Shown one piece after another: positions 8,902-20,080 of a DNA stretch of 64,000 nt. The notes beneath the pieces are model-generated. The model saw only the letters and a program-made list of their open reading frames with translations, searched no databases and was not told the origin of the DNA. The stretch spans positions 62,001-126,000 of the forward strand of contig CAVXOY010000017.1 of the NCBI GenBank assembly GCA_963763495.1, written 5' to 3'. Source of the stretch: DAOUEO01 sp963763495. GTDB taxonomy: Bacteria; Chloroflexota; Dehalococcoidia; DSTF01; JALHUB01. Position 1 is the stretch's first letter. Each line of letters starts with the position of its first letter. The position numbers and the translations under genes were made by a program.

Positions 8902-11900
8902 ATGAAACGGATACGATGGCTGGCAGCGTTTGCACTAGCAGCTTTGGCGGCGCTATTCCTGTTTGGCTCGCCGCATGCCCCTGTGAGCGCACAGGAAATC
9001 GAGCATCGACGATGCCCACAACACGCTGACGGTTAACCGACGCCGATCAGGGCGATTCCGTGATCGTACGTGGCACCTTGACGAATGTCAGTGCCAACAA
9101 CTATCCCAGCGCGCTTACGGCTGTCTTGTTCAGAGAGGTCGGAGGCGATATCGCAGCGGAGCGATATGGACCTCTCCTGGTGGGCGGGCGCCCCCGGCTG
9201 GCAAGCGGCCGGGCCGGCTTTCGCCACCAACTACCCCGGCTATCAGATGGAGATGGAAGTCGGCGGCGCCGGCTTCCCATTGCCGCCCGGATTATGCCGG
9301 AGCGGGGACGTGGATCAAGGCTGTCGCGAACAGGGACTTCGACACAGTCGAGATCAAGGTGATCACCTACGTCGATGCGACCGGCAACCAGCGGTACGAC
9401 CTGAACGAGGCGATCATCTCCGAACTGGCCGGGGTCATCGACCAGGACATCCAGATCGATCTGCTTGCGGCTTCAGCCTCGACGCGGTCTCCGTAGATGA
9501 TGATTGGGCAGACTGCGACGTCGGCGATCCGGCTTCCGACGTCCCCGTCGAAGAGGTCGCTTCCGGCAAGTTCTGCCAGATCAACGCTTTCGCCACGATC
9601 CAGGAGGCGATAGACGCGGTTACGCCGGGCGGCACGGTGGACGTCTACCCGGGCACCTATGACCAGGACGAGGCGAACGATCGCGATCCAGATCACAGGG
9701 GGAGCAGGCAGCAACGACTTCAACATCTTCGTCGGCAAGCCGCTGACTATCGAGGGAGTCGACGCCTCGGGCGACCCGATCACGGACTACGACGACGTTG
9801 CCGCCTACGTCATCCCAAAGCGCGATACAGGCGGCGGTCACACCGATACCATCTTCGTCCAGGCGGATGATGTCACCATCACCGGCCTCGACGTTACCGG
9901 CTGGACCGGCGCCAACTACGAGAACCAGAAGACGCTGGAGTCGATCGGCGACAACCTGACCGTGAAGTACAACCAGTTGCACGGCGTGGACGGCGCCGCC
10001 GCGCTCTACATGTACGATGCACGCTTCGACCCGGACACCGACACCTCGCACGTCCAGTCATACCTAATCGAGGCCAACCTACTCGATGGCGGTGGACTCT
10101 GGGGTCAACGGCATCCGCATCTCCAGTGGCCCCGGATGGAGCGGGCCCGTCAGCGGCCGTGTCATCGCTGACAACACGTTCGACAACGACTGCGACGGCA
10201 TCGAGTTCGTCGGGCCCGGCGGCTGATCCCTGGGACGTCTACCCCGTCGGCGCCGCCACGATCACGGGCAACAGCTTCAGCAACTCCGACCGCCGGCACG
10301 TTGTCGCCTGGGGTTCGTATGAGGGAGGCCCGGGCTACGGTGACATCGACTGGCAGGGCATCGTCGAGAACAACACCTTCGACAAGGCGGCGATCACCTG
10401 GACGCCGGGCGGCGACGCCCAGCCGTGGACCCTCGACCCCTTCGTCGACGTCCGCGGCATCTACAGCGCAATCCAGAGGTACGCGATCAACCGCGCCGCG
10501 CAGGACGGCGACACGATACAGGTGCTGCCCGGGCCTCTACCCGGAGACGCTCAACATCGAGGGCCGCAGTGACCTCAGCATCGTGGGCGACGACCGCGAC
10601 ACGGTAATCGTGAAGCCCACGTCGACCCTCTCGTGGGCCATCCCCGGATACCCGCAGTACGACTCACGCCAGGCAGCGGTGCGCGTCGTCAGTTCGACCG
10701 GCATCGACCTCTCGAACATGACCTTCGACTTCGACACCGTGAAGGGCAACAACGTCGCCGGCCTCTTCTACTGGGATAGCACCGGCGTCATCAGCGGCAA
10801 CGCGCTCAAGAACATGACGGCGTCTGACGCTGCCGGCTTCTACGGAGAGCTGACAAGCTACGTGCGCGCTCCCAGCTACAGCGACGGCGCCCGCGCCGAG
10901 GTGGAGTTCAGCGGCAACGTCTTCACCGAGACGGGCCGGTTGGGAATCGTGACGCACGACTTCGTGCACGCCACGATCCAGGGCAACACCTTCACCAAGA
11001 CGATCAACGACTTCGGCTACGCCATGGAGATAGGCTCGCGCTCGACGGCGACGATAACCGGCAACACTATCTCCGGCTACGACACGCCTGCCGCCTCCGA
11101 TGGCAGCTCGGCGGCCGGCATCTACATCGAGAACTCGTTCACCGGCGGGCTGCCGCACATCGTCAAGCCGGTCACGGTCAGCGACAACGAGGTGACCGGC
11201 AACCAGTACGGCGTGTGGATCGGCAACGAGTACACGGGCTACGCCGGCGACATCGACGTCAACGTCACCCTCCAAGGGAACACGATAAGCGACAACACGG
11301 ACGGCGGCGTGTACATCGTCGACGAGGGCCGGTCCGCCGGATCGTCAGTCACGGTCAACGCCAGCGGGAACGACGTGACGAACAACGGCGACGTCGGCTA
11401 CTGGTTCAACGCCTACGGCGATGGCGAACTGCACGCCAACGTCAGCGGGGAGACGATCAGCGGCCAGGGCGACGGTGTGCGGATTGACAACACGTCAGGG
11501 GGCAACAACCTCTTTGACCTGCACATCGGGCCCGACAACGAGATCTTCGATAACGACAACGGCATCGCGGGCTTCTCGGTGTCCGGCATCGTTATCAGCG
11601 GAAACAGTATCCACAACAACGTCAACCGCTCCGGAAGCGCGGGCGTAGGCATCATGTTCTGGGGTGATAGCGACAACGAGCAGATCCTCAACAACGTGGT
11701 GTACGACAACGACCGGCAGGGCATCTTCTTGGGACACGACACGGAGATCAGCACCGGCAGCACGATCTCCGGCAACACAGTCTACAACAACGGCCGGAAC
11801 ACATACCCGAACCCGCCCGATGCCTCTGCCTACGGCATCCAGCTCTGGAATGCGGACGACAACGTCATCGCCAACAACGAAGTCTACGGCCACGACGATT

Positions 11901-12925
11901 GGTTCCCCTACCCACCTCCGTCGACCTTCGACTTCGCCCAGGGGATCTACCTGTTCGACTCCAACGACAACATCCTTACCGGCAACAACCTGCACGACAA
12001 CAACTACGGCGTCGGGGTTTGGGGCCCGGGCAGGGGAGATGGCAGCAACCTCATCAACAACAACACCATTGCAGGCAACACCGGGTACGGCGTGAGGAGC
12101 TTCGATAGTGCCTTCGAGGTCGACGCCACGAACAACTGGTGGGGGCACGTAACGGGTCCGTACCATGCCGACCAAGAACCCGGCAGGGCTGGGCGACGAT
12201 GTGAGCGACTACGTGCTCTTCGACCCCTGGCTCACGCACGGGGACCAGGATATGGACGGTGTCCCTGACGCCGTTGACAACTGTCCCGCAGTCTACAACC
12301 CCGACCAGCTCAACAGCGACGGCGGGCGCCGGCCCAACGGGTCGCAGATACCCGGCGAGTGGGCCAGCAACCCCGCCCAGGACAAGCTGGGAGACGCCTG
12401 CGACCCCGACAACGACAACGACGCGTTGCCGGACACCAGCGAGAGCGAGTCGTCCTGTCCTTTCCGCCTGAATGGGGACAGCGACGGCGACAGGGTGGTG
12501 GACGGGTGCGAGGTGGCGAACGGCTACGACCCCTGCTCCGCCGCCAGCAAGCCGCCGTGGGAAGGCGGCTCCGACAGCGACGGGGACGGCTTCGCTGATT
12601 GGGTAGAGCGGAGCGGCTACAACACCTGCGCCTTCGCCGGCGACACAAGGCCCGGCTATACCACCTGCGCCAACCCCACCGACAGCGACAGCGATGGCTG
12701 CGCGGACTGGATAGAGATCGTCGACGTCAACGGCGACAGGCAGTCGCGAACATCCTGGATGTGCAGTGGGTAGCGAAGAGGGCGTTCAACGCTATCCCAC
12801 CCTCTGACTCTGACGTCGTATTGGACATGGACAAGAACGGTCGCGTCAACATTCTGGACGCGATGCTGGCGGCGAAGAACTCGACGCTGGTGAGGCCGCA
12901 CTCCCCTTGCGCGTCAGAGGGATAG
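8902..12925 (+). CDS. giant secreted parallel beta-helix protein with TSP3-like and dockerin-like C-terminus (multiply frameshifted)
   Basis: About 1,340 residues once roughly nine single-base shifts are bridged. A signal peptide (MKRIRWLAAFALAALAALFL... VSAQE) leads to a divergent N-terminal domain. A pectate-lyase-like region (ATIQEAIDAVTPGGTVDVYP) is followed by a long right-handed beta-helix of NosD/PbH1 type with many 'GNTI(S/Y)(D/G)N' rungs (about 9,900-12,150). Next come Asp-rich calcium loops of thrombospondin type 3 (DQDMDGVPDAVDNC). The end has two dockerin-like EF-hand repeats, VANILDVQWVAK and DKNGRVNILDAMLAAKN. The protein is exported and probably binds polysaccharide or the cell surface. 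Enzymatic activity is uncertain. Longest continuous frame: 10,510-12,160. Confidence 0.85.
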
Positions 12926-12935
12926 AAGCAAGTGA

Positions 12936-12957
12936 GGTCTGGTCATCTGACCAGACC
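12936..12957. repeat. 10-bp perfect inverted repeat
   Basis: GGTCTGGTCA and TGACCAGACC are separated by two bases, directly after the beta-helix stop codon. It lies just upstream of the terminator hairpin. It may be part of a double-hairpin terminator or a protein-binding palindrome. Confidence 0.5.
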
Positions 12958-12971
12958 AAGGGAAGAGCAAA

Positions 12972-12998
12972 GGGGGCAGTCACTTGGTGGCTGCCCCC
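12972..12998. terminator. intrinsic (probably bidirectional) terminator
   Basis: GGGGGCAG and CTGCCCCC form a strong stem, extended inward by CAC/GTG, with a small loop. It is followed by TTCATCTTAAT and preceded by an A-rich flank. It sits between the convergent beta-helix gene (plus) and phosphofructokinase gene (minus), so it can serve both. Confidence 0.75.
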
Positions 12999-13060
12999 TT
13001 CATCTTAATCAAGACGCCGAAGGAGGAACTCAGCGCCTGTCTCCGTCTCTTGCCTCGCGG

Positions 13061-14280
13061 CTAGTCGGCAGTGCGACGAGGCACAGGATGTTTGGCCAAA
13101 CGCACGTACGGCGGCAGGGGTCCCCCCAAGAGGGGGCGGGCATAGCCGACGAAGGCAGGGGTTACGTCGTTGCCGGATGGTGACAGGAAATCGTCAGGCA
13201 GACGCTTCTCCACGTTTGCCACCTTGGCCAGCTCCACCAGGCCGGTCGTGCACTGGTAGGGCTCCTCGGCGATGCGCTCCAAGGTAACCATGCGATTGGT
13301 CACGCCGGCTACGGCATGACGGACGGCCATCTCGCCCACCAGCGCCGCCTCTTGCACATCCACAGGCGATGCCGCCGCCATGAACGAGCGCTGGATAGTG
13401 CCGGCCTTGTCGAAGCGCGCCTTTAGTCCGAGGCGCTTCTTGATGAGACCGCAGAGGGTCTCGGCGACACCGCCGCGCTGCGGGTGTCCGAAGGCGTCGA
13501 CGTCCGCTGCCGGCCCGGACTCTTCGATGACGTTGCCGCCCTCGTCCCGCAGCGTCTCGCAGAGAGCGACGACTGCATGGCCCAGACGGTCGTAGACACG
13601 CTGAACGTCTTCCAGAAAGCGGTCGAGATTGAGAGGACGCTCCGGCACGTAGATGAGGTGGGGGGCATCGTCTGGGGCCTCGCGGGCCAGCGCCGCGGCG
13701 GCCGTCAGCCAGCCGGCGTTGCGGCCCATGATCTCGATGATCTTGACGCTGTCCACGTTGCCGATCGCCTCGGTGTCACGACCGGCGTCGCGCACAGCTA
13801 GGGCCGTGAAGCGGGCCGCGCTCCCGTAGCCCGGGCAGTGATCGGTATACGGCAGGTCGTTGTCGACCGTCTTGGGGATCCCCATGACGGTGAGATCGTA
13901 CTTCTCCTCGGCCGCGAGCTGTCCCAGCCTGTGGGCGGTATCCATGGAGTCGTTCCCGCCGATGTAGAAGAAGAAGCGGACGTTGTGAGCGCGAAAGACA
14001 TCTATTATTCGTTCGAAGTCCGCCGGCGTGAGCTTGTAGCGACACGATCCCAGGATTGCCGACGGCGTGCTCGATAGCCCCGCTATGATCTCCGGACGCT
14101 CCTGGCCCAAGTCGATCATGTTTTCGCGGATGATGCCCAGGATGCCCTCGAGCGAGCCGTAGATCCCCTCGATCTGGGGTGCCTTTGTGCCTCCAGCACC
14201 GCTCCCGCCAAGCTGGCGTTGATGACCGCTGTCGGCCCGCCCGACTGCCCTATGACCATTCTCCCTTTCCGGCCCGCCAT
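13061..14280 (-). CDS. 6-phosphofructokinase, PPi-dependent type
   Basis: About 405 residues. The N-terminus (GRMVIGQSGGPTAVINASLAG) gives the phosphate-binding GGPT loop. A frameshift near 14185 is followed by FYIGGNDSMDTAHRL, MGIPKTVDNDL and EIMGRNAGWLTAA. A GGNDS loop together with Lys in PKTVDND marks pyrophosphate-using phosphofructokinases rather than ATP enzymes (GGDGS). It would make the reversible step between fructose 6-phosphate and the 1,6-bisphosphate. Start at 14280, where MAGRKGRMV precedes the fold. It lies upstream-adjacent to the SDR and UxaC genes on the same strand, consistent with a sugar-catabolic grouping. Confidence 0.85.
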
Positions 14281-14379
14281 TCTATGCTTTCCTCTCAGTC
14301 ATGGTCCCCCGTTGCTGCTCACCCGCATACCGCCCCTAGATACGAAATCTTTGCCGGCGCTGTGCGCTACTGTACCGTT

Positions 14380-15220
14380 CTAAACGCCGGCGTAGGCGCA
14401 GAAGCCGCCATCGACGGGGACGGTAACACCGGTGACAAACGCCGACGCCGGACTGACAAGCCACAGCAGAGTGCCCACCAGCTCGTCCGGCGTGCCCATG
14501 CGGCCCATCGGCGTGTGCTCGACAGCGGCCCTGCCCCGCGGACTTAGGTCTCCCGTCTTCGCATCGATCAGCAGGTAGCGATTCAGCTCCGTGAGAAAGA
14601 AGCCGGGCGCGATAGCGTTCACTCGGATGCGAGGGCTGTACTCCTGCGCCATGTGGGTAGCCAGCCACTGCGTGAAGTTCACGATGCCCGCCTTGGCGGC
14701 AGCGTAAGCGGACACTCGGCTAAGAGGACGGAAGGACGTCAGGGAGGCAATGTTGATGATGCAACCTTCCCCCCGCTTCGCCATGTCCCGCCCGAACACC
14801 TGACAGGCCCGCATCGTGCCGGTCAAATTGACGTCCAAGACCCCTTCCAGCGCCTTCGTGTCAAGGTCGAAGAAAGCGTGCTCCGAGTCAGTCGCGGCAC
14901 GGGGATCGCTGCCGCCGGCGGCATTGACCAGGACATCCACTCTGCCAAACTCAGCAGCAACGGCTTCCCCAGCTTGTTCCAGGGAATGTACGGCTCGACA
15001 CGTCGCAACTCACGCCGATGGCCTCGCCGCCGGCCGACCGGATGTCCGCCGCCACTCTCTCACACATTTCACCACGACGACTCAATACGGCAACCTTCAT
15101 ACCGGCGCCGGCCAGCCCGCGGGCTATGGCGCTCCCCAGACCACCAGACCCACCGGTGATCACAGCGATTCGACCGCTAACATCAAAGAGTTCGCGGACG
15201 TTCAGGTTGTCGGCGTTCAT
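14380..15220 (-). CDS. SDR-family oxidoreductase, likely fructuronate/mannonate reductase
   Basis: About 280 residues. TGxxxGxG motif (ITGGSGGLGSAIARGLA) for NAD(P), NAG-type motif (VNAAGG), Ser of IINIASLTSF, and catalytic YxxxK (SAYAAAKAG). A frameshift near 14985 interrupts residues 80-90. The start at 15220 follows AAGGA; a GTG three bases upstream is an alternative. It lies 24 nt downstream of glucuronate isomerase in the same direction. SDR enzymes in this position commonly reduce fructuronate to mannonate (UxuB function), so that role is inferred from context, not from residues. Confidence 0.8.
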
Positions 15221-15243
15221 CACTGTTCCTTTCGATTTCTAGT

Positions 15244-16608
15244 CTAGAGTCGGTAGGCTCTCTTTGCCAGGCGATAGGCAGTGTCTTCGATCATCTCCGT
15301 CGCTTCTCCTCTCTCCACGATCCCCCGCTCGACAAGGCCGGCGATCCACTCTGCATCGATGTAGCGGGCGAGGGCATGACGGGACGGGATTGAGGTGAAG
15401 ACACGCGCGTCGTCGTTGAAGCCGGCCGTGTTGTAGAGGCCGGCCGTTTCGGTAACCTGTTCGCGGTAGCGCCGCATCCCGTTGGGGCTATCGTGGAACC
15501 ACCAGGGCGGTCCCAACTTCAGCGCCGGGTAATGACCGGCAAGCGGCGCCAGCTCGCGAGCATAGGTGCTCTCGTCAAGCGTGAAGACGATGAGCGTCAG
15601 ACGGGAGTCGTTGCCGTACTTGCTCAGCAAAGGACGAAGATTCTCGGTGAACTCGCAGCGGATGGGGATGTCGGCCCCCTTGTCCATGCCGAATCGCTCA
15701 AAGATGAGCGGGTTGTGATTGCGGTAGGCGCCGACGTGGAGCTGCATCACCAGCCCGTCCTCGACGCTCATTCGCGCCATCTCCATCAGCATATGAGCCG
15801 TGAAGCGCGTGGCGTCCTCGGATGTCGCCGCGCCCCGCAGCGCCCGCTGGAAGAGCGCCTCCGCCTCGGCCTCCGACAACTCCTCCGTGTAGGCGGTCAG
15901 AGTCGCCTGGTCGGTCGCGACGGCGCCCATCTGCTTGAAGAAGGCGCGACGGTCTTCGATGGCGGTGATGAAGGCCCGATAGCCACCGATGTCGACACCC
16001 GCGATGCGGCCCAGCGACTCGATGTTCCGCCGCCAGTCAGGCGCAGAGAGGTCGACAACGCCGTCGGGCCGGAAGGTGGGCAGGATGCGTCCCTTCCAGC
16101 CGGAAGCGCGTATGGCCTGATGCTGATCAAGGGGATCGGTGGCGGAATCGGTGGTGCAGAGAACCTCGATGTTGAAGCGCTCATACAACCGGCGGGGCTG
16201 GAACTCAGGAGCGGCGAGGCAGGCGGCGATGCGATCGTAGATGTCCTGTGCGGACTCGCTCGCCAGCTTCTCCTCGATGCCGAAGACGGAACGTAGCTCA
16301 TGCTGGAGCCACCACGCGCTCGGCGTGCCGCGAAAGAGGTGGAAGTTGTCGGCGAAGAGCTGCCATATCTTCCGCGGGTCGCGCTCGACTTCGCCGCCGT
16401 CGACGCGGGGGATGCCGAGCCGCTCCAACGGAATCCCCTGCGAGTAGAGCATGCGGAAAAGGTAATGGTCGGGGATCAGCAACAGCTCGGTGGGATTGCC
16501 AAAGCGAAAGTCGGGATCGGCGAATATCCTGGGGTCGACGTGGGTGTGCGGGCAGACCAGCGGCAGGCCGGCGACCCTGTCATACAACTGCTGCGCGATC
16601 TCATTCAT
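15244..16608 (-). CDS. uxaC: glucuronate isomerase (uronate isomerase)
   Basis: Intact, 454 residues, the usual family length. The amidohydrolase-type metal site VCPHTHVDPRIF is near residue 20. Other family landmarks are LHVGAYRNHN, TLIVFTLDES and a C-terminal PWWFHDSP block with GFNDDARVFTSIPSRHA. The enzyme converts D-glucuronate to fructuronate (or galacturonate to tagaturonate) in the cytoplasm. It is first in a minus-strand unit with the SDR and PFK genes. A plausible promoter is seen at 16666-16695. It links functionally with the GH2 beta-glucuronidase-type gene. Confidence 0.93.
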   Translation of the reverse strand: MNEIAQQLYDRVAGLPLVCPHTHVDPRIFADPDFRFGNPTELLLIPDHYLFRMLYSQGIPLERLGIPRVDGGEVERDPRKIWQLFADNFHLFRGTPSAWWLQHELRSVFGIEEKLASESAQDIYDRIAACLAAPEFQPRRLYERFNIEVLCTTDSATDPLDQHQAIRASGWKGRILPTFRPDGVVDLSAPDWRRNIESLGRIAGVDIGGYRAFITAIEDRRAFFKQMGAVATDQATLTAYTEELSEAEAEALFQRALRGAATSEDATRFTAHMLMEMARMSVEDGLVMQLHVGAYRNHNPLIFERFGMDKGADIPIRCEFTENLRPLLSKYGNDSRLTLIVFTLDESTYARELAPLAGHYPALKLGPPWWFHDSPNGMRRYREQVTETAGLYNTAGFNDDARVFTSIPSRHALARYIDAEWIAGLVERGIVERGEATEMIEDTAYRLAKRAYRL

Positions 16609-16665
16609 GGGGAATCGAGAGGCCGCCTAGCGGGCAATGCGGACGCGTTTCTCAGTCTTGGCCCG

Positions 16666-16695
16666 ATTCTAGGCTCCTTGTCGTCGCAGCGTCAA
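16666..16695 (-). promoter_or_regulatory. predicted promoter for uxaC
   Basis: On the minus strand, TTGACG (16690-16695), an 18-nt spacer and TAGAAT (16666-16671), about 58 nt upstream of the uxaC start. The rest of the 357-nt gap up to 16965 shows nothing I can interpret. Confidence 0.45.
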
Positions 16696-16965
16696 CCGGC
16701 GCGGGTCTCTAGCTTTCTTTCCTATTCCAGTAGGTGCAGGTTCTCGCTCTTCATCCCTCTGCCTGATGTTGTCCCACGGATCGATGCCCCTACTCCCTTA
16801 GGTCGCGATGGCCCGGCATGTCCTGAGGTTCGCAGGCGTCCATATCATCCAGATGGTATAGGCACCCTCGGAAACGATTTCGGGGGTTTCGGACTCGACA
16901 CAGCATGGGTTGCCTGATTCTGCGACATCCGGCGCCGTGGCACACTACTAAGGGAAAGATACTGT

Positions 16966-18252
16966 TTGAGGAGGCTCGCTACGGAACGGATTGAGCGTCA
17001 CGACCATAAGGGCACTGAGAGAGAAGCGAGGCAGGAGATGGATCTCTTAGCTCAGGCTATCGTAGATACGGCGCGGGAGCCTCTTCTGGTCCTCGACGGG
17101 AAGCTACGCATAAAGGCAGTCAACCGCTCTTTCTACGAGGTATTTCAGATCTCGCCGGAGGAGGCGGCGGATCGCCCGATCTACGAACTGGGCAACCGCC
17201 AGTGGGACATCCCTGAGCTGCGGGAGCTGCTAGAGCATATCCTTCCCAACGGCGGCCAGGTCCAGGACTTCAAGGTTGAGCACGAATTCCCAACGGTCGG
17301 GCGCAGGACTACGCTCATCAATGCCCGCCGGTTCCGTCACCCGGACGACGGCACGCACCTGATTCTCATCGCCATCGAGGATATCACTGAGCGCGCGCAG
17401 GCGGAGGAAGAACTAGGCAAACGCCGCGACGAGCTTGAAAAGATGGTCGCGGAGCGCACCGCCGAGCTCAAGAGAGCGAACGACCAACTACGTCATGACA
17501 ACGCGGTGCGCAAGCAGATGGAGGAGAGTCTGGAGCGACGGGTGGCCGAACTCGATGCCTTCACCTACAGCGTCTCCCATGACCTGAAGGAACCCCTGCG
17601 CACCATCGAAGCGTTGAGCCAGTTCGTGCTGGAAGACTACGCCGACCGGCTTGACGAGCAGGGGCGAGACTATCTGATCAGGCAGGCTAACGCGAGCATA
17701 CGCATGAAGAACCTGATCGACGATCTGCTGACGCTGTCACGGGTCTCACGGCAGCGTGTTCCCCCGATTCGAGTCGATGTCGGTCGGCTGGTTAGGGTGG
17801 TGGTGGAAGAGATGCAGTCTAAGATCGATGCCGAGAACGCGACTGTGGTGGTGGAAGAGATGCCGTCAGAGGTCCTCGGCCACCCGACCCTGCTGATGCA
17901 GGTATTCGCCAACCTGATAGGAAACGCCATCAAGTTCAACGAAAGCGCAGAACCCCACGTCAGGATCGGTGTTAGGACCACAGAAGGACGCATGGTCACC
18001 TTCTACGTTCAGGACAACGGTATCGGCATCGACCCGCAGTATCATGAGCGCATCTTCGGCGTTTTTCAGCGCCTGCACCGGCGAGAGGAGTACGAGGGGA
18101 CGGGCGCTGGACTGGCGATTGTGAGGCGGGCAATGGAGACCCTCGGCGGCAGGATATGGGTGGAGTCAGAGCCCGGCGCCGGAACGACGTTCCTGTTCAC
18201 GCTTCCGCTGTGGACAAAAGCGGCCGCTTCCCGCGCAGCAAAAGCAGCATAG
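16966..18252 (+). CDS. PAS-domain sensor histidine kinase (cytoplasmic)
   Basis: 428 residues, no membrane segment. PAS domain (about 25-150, AREPLLVLDGKLRIKAVNRS), coiled-coil linker (KRRDELEKMVAERTAELKRA), HisKA with phospho-acceptor His in YSVSHDLKEPLRTIEALSQF, and HATPase_c with N-box LIGNAIKFN, DNGIGIDPQY and a GTGAGLAIV glycine box. It resembles phytochrome-type kinases that pair with Rcp1-like regulators, and one follows directly. The start is uncertain: the TTG at 16966 overlaps a GAGGAGG ribosome site, and the ATG at 17038 is the next good candidate. The signal sensed is unknown. Confidence 0.88.
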   Translation: MRRLATERIERHDHKGTEREARQEMDLLAQAIVDTAREPLLVLDGKLRIKAVNRSFYEVFQISPEEAADRPIYELGNRQWDIPELRELLEHILPNGGQVQDFKVEHEFPTVGRRTTLINARRFRHPDDGTHLILIAIEDITERAQAEEELGKRRDELEKMVAERTAELKRANDQLRHDNAVRKQMEESLERRVAELDAFTYSVSHDLKEPLRTIEALSQFVLEDYADRLDEQGRDYLIRQANASIRMKNLIDDLLTLSRVSRQRVPPIRVDVGRLVRVVVEEMQSKIDAENATVVVEEMPSEVLGHPTLLMQVFANLIGNAIKFNESAEPHVRIGVRTTEGRMVTFYVQDNGIGIDPQYHERIFGVFQRLHRREEYEGTGAGLAIVRRAMETLGGRIWVESEPGAGTTFLFTLPLWTKAAASRAAKAA

Positions 18253-18258
18253 GGATGG

Positions 18259-18726
18259 GTGAAGGTGCTAGAAGATCAGCCTGTCAAACCAGCGGAGATT
18301 CTCCTCGTGGACGACAACCCGGATGATGTGGAGATCTCGCTTAGGGCGCTCCGCAAGATGCGGGTAGCCAACAAGGTGCACGTCGTGCGGGACGGGCAAG
18401 AGGCCCTGGATTTCCTCTTCCGTGAGCGGGAGTACAGCAATGGAGCCCGGGCACCTCGGCCGGATCTAATCCTTCTCGACCTGAATCTGCCCAAGGTCAG
18501 CGGCTTGGAGGTGCTCGAGAAGATCAAGGCAAACGATGAGCTCTCAACGATTCCGATAGTCGTGCTCACTATCTCGCAGCGACAGGAAGACGTGCAGAAG
18601 AGCTATGATCTGGGCGCCAACACCTACATAACGAAACTCGTGGACTTCGCCAAGTTCTCGTACGCCATAGACGTTCTTGGCGAGTACTGGAGCGCTATCG
18701 CCACGCTGCCGCCAAAGGCAACGTAG
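18259..18726 (+). CDS. response regulator receiver protein, Rcp1-like
   Basis: 155 residues, a single receiver domain with no output domain. Acidic pocket ILLVDDNPDD, phospho-acceptor Asp in DLILLDLNLPKVSG, Thr in VVLTIS, and Lys in YITKLVDF. It starts with GTG 7 nt after the kinase stop, so it is almost certainly translated together with it and is its cognate partner, passing the phosphate on or feeding back by protein contact. Confidence 0.88.
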   Translation: MKVLEDQPVKPAEILLVDDNPDDVEISLRALRKMRVANKVHVVRDGQEALDFLFREREYSNGARAPRPDLILLDLNLPKVSGLEVLEKIKANDELSTIPIVVLTISQRQEDVQKSYDLGANTYITKLVDFAKFSYAIDVLGEYWSAIATLPPKAT

Positions 18727-18833
18727 AAGGCGCGGTGGTGGATGAAAAGAACACCATAGCGGGACGCAACAAGACAGTTTCCAGCGGACCAGACGAAGTC
18801 AAGCGCTGGCCGCATCAGGAGGGAGGAGAAGCC

Positions 18834-19779
18834 ATGCAAGCAACCGATACCTGGCCTGTTCCCGGCAGAGAGAACAAGGCGCTTCCTCGTGCGCTGCTCA
18901 TCGAGGACAACCCGGTCGACGCAGACATTGTGAAACGAACGCTTGGGGATGCCGGGGTCGCCGCCGTGAAGACAGCCCGAACTGCTGAGGATGGTCTGCG
19001 CATGTTCAGGCAAGCGAAGTGGGAGTTGGTGCTGCTTGACTACCGGCTCCCCGGCTCCAGCGGGCTCGATGCCCTAGCCCTGTTGCGGCAGATCGACCCC
19101 GATGTGCCGACGATAGTGCTCACAGGCGTCGGCGACGACCAGGTTGCCGCCGACGCCATCAGGCTGGGCGCCGACGAATACCTCTCCAAGGACACCATTC
19201 GCACGGTGTTGCCCACCGCGGTCAGGACGTTCCTGGAGGTGAAACGGGCCGATGCGCGCCAGCCACGCTCTCCTCAAGGAGACCGAGCGGCAGGAGGAAC
19301 TGAAAAGGGTGATCGAGGCGGGAAAACGGCTTCTCCAGAGTCTGCCTGCCGATTCTGCAGGCTTTGGCAAGGCGCACTCGGCAAGTGAGCGTCGCCGGTT
19401 GGCAACGGCGTTTGCCCGGTTGTACCGCGCCGTCATCACCTATAGCGGTGGCCTGCCCAGTGTCGAGCTGACAGAGCTGTGTCGGGCAGCAGGAGCCAAA
19501 CGCCTGAGCGCGCGGCAGATCGCGGAGCTTCATGCCCAGGCAGCCGACCAGGTCATCCGCGAAGAGCCACGCCCCCCAGCCGACCTCGCATCTCGGCTGA
19601 ACGAGGGGCTGCTTCTGGCAGTCCTGTGGCTGAATGAAACAGCTTTGAGCTCATGGTCGGCACCAGGCTGCCTACGCAGAGAGAATCTGCGACTGCAGTT
19701 AAAGCATACAAAGAATGTCGGTCATGAAAGCCAACCCGGTGCCACAGCCCGAGCCGGAGATCGATGCGATCATGGATAA
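18834..19779 (+). CDS. response regulator with C-terminal helical domain, frameshifted and probably fused to foreign sequence
   Basis: The ATG at 18834 follows a strong GGGAGGAGAAG site; an earlier in-frame GTG is less likely. Receiver domain: ALLIEDNPVDAD, Asp in LVLLDYRLPGSSG, VLTGVGDD and SKD. After a frameshift near 19250 comes an alpha-helical domain (LATAFARLYRAVITYSGG... LNEGLLLAVLWLNETA) that resembles the RsbU N-terminal-like helical module. From about 19638 the DNA is a remnant of a solute-binding-protein gene, so the last ~45 residues read in this frame are probably not native and the true C-terminus may be lost. It belongs with the upstream kinase/regulator pair. Confidence 0.7.
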
Positions 19780-19935
19780 GACGCTCGAAACGTTCGGAAT
19801 CAAGAAGCGGCAGAAGATAGTACAGGATGGCTCGCGCAAACTCGTCAACCGTCACGGCGCCTCCTCGACTCATACGCTCCCTACAGATGCCGCTCTGAGG
19901 GACACGTGAAGGGGCACGAGAACGTGCCGACAGAC
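19638..19935 (+). pseudogene. C-terminal fragment of a family-5 solute-binding protein
   Basis: Translated across two frame changes, this segment aligns with the intact binding protein encoded at 20459-22060. NSFELMVGTRLP corresponds to NFELMVGVGLP, ENLRLQLKHT to ENLPLQFNHT, KANPVPQPEPEIDAIMDK to KANPVHLPEPENDAILDK, and LDSYAPYR...VKGHENVP to LYLYAPYS...MKGFEGVP. About 100 codons are preserved, without the N-terminal two-thirds or any start. The match is imperfect, so it is an old paralogous remnant rather than an assembly duplicate. Confidence 0.8.
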
Positions 19936-20080
19936 GATGGTCAACTGCACCTACGATACTTGGCTGGACAGTAGAGAGGAGCGCCTTCGACGGTTCTCGC
20001 TTTGAGAACACATGGACTCCTGAGTTCAAGCACCAGGCTAGGGTCAAGGTGGCTGCAGCGCGGCGTAGGGGTCGCGCCCG

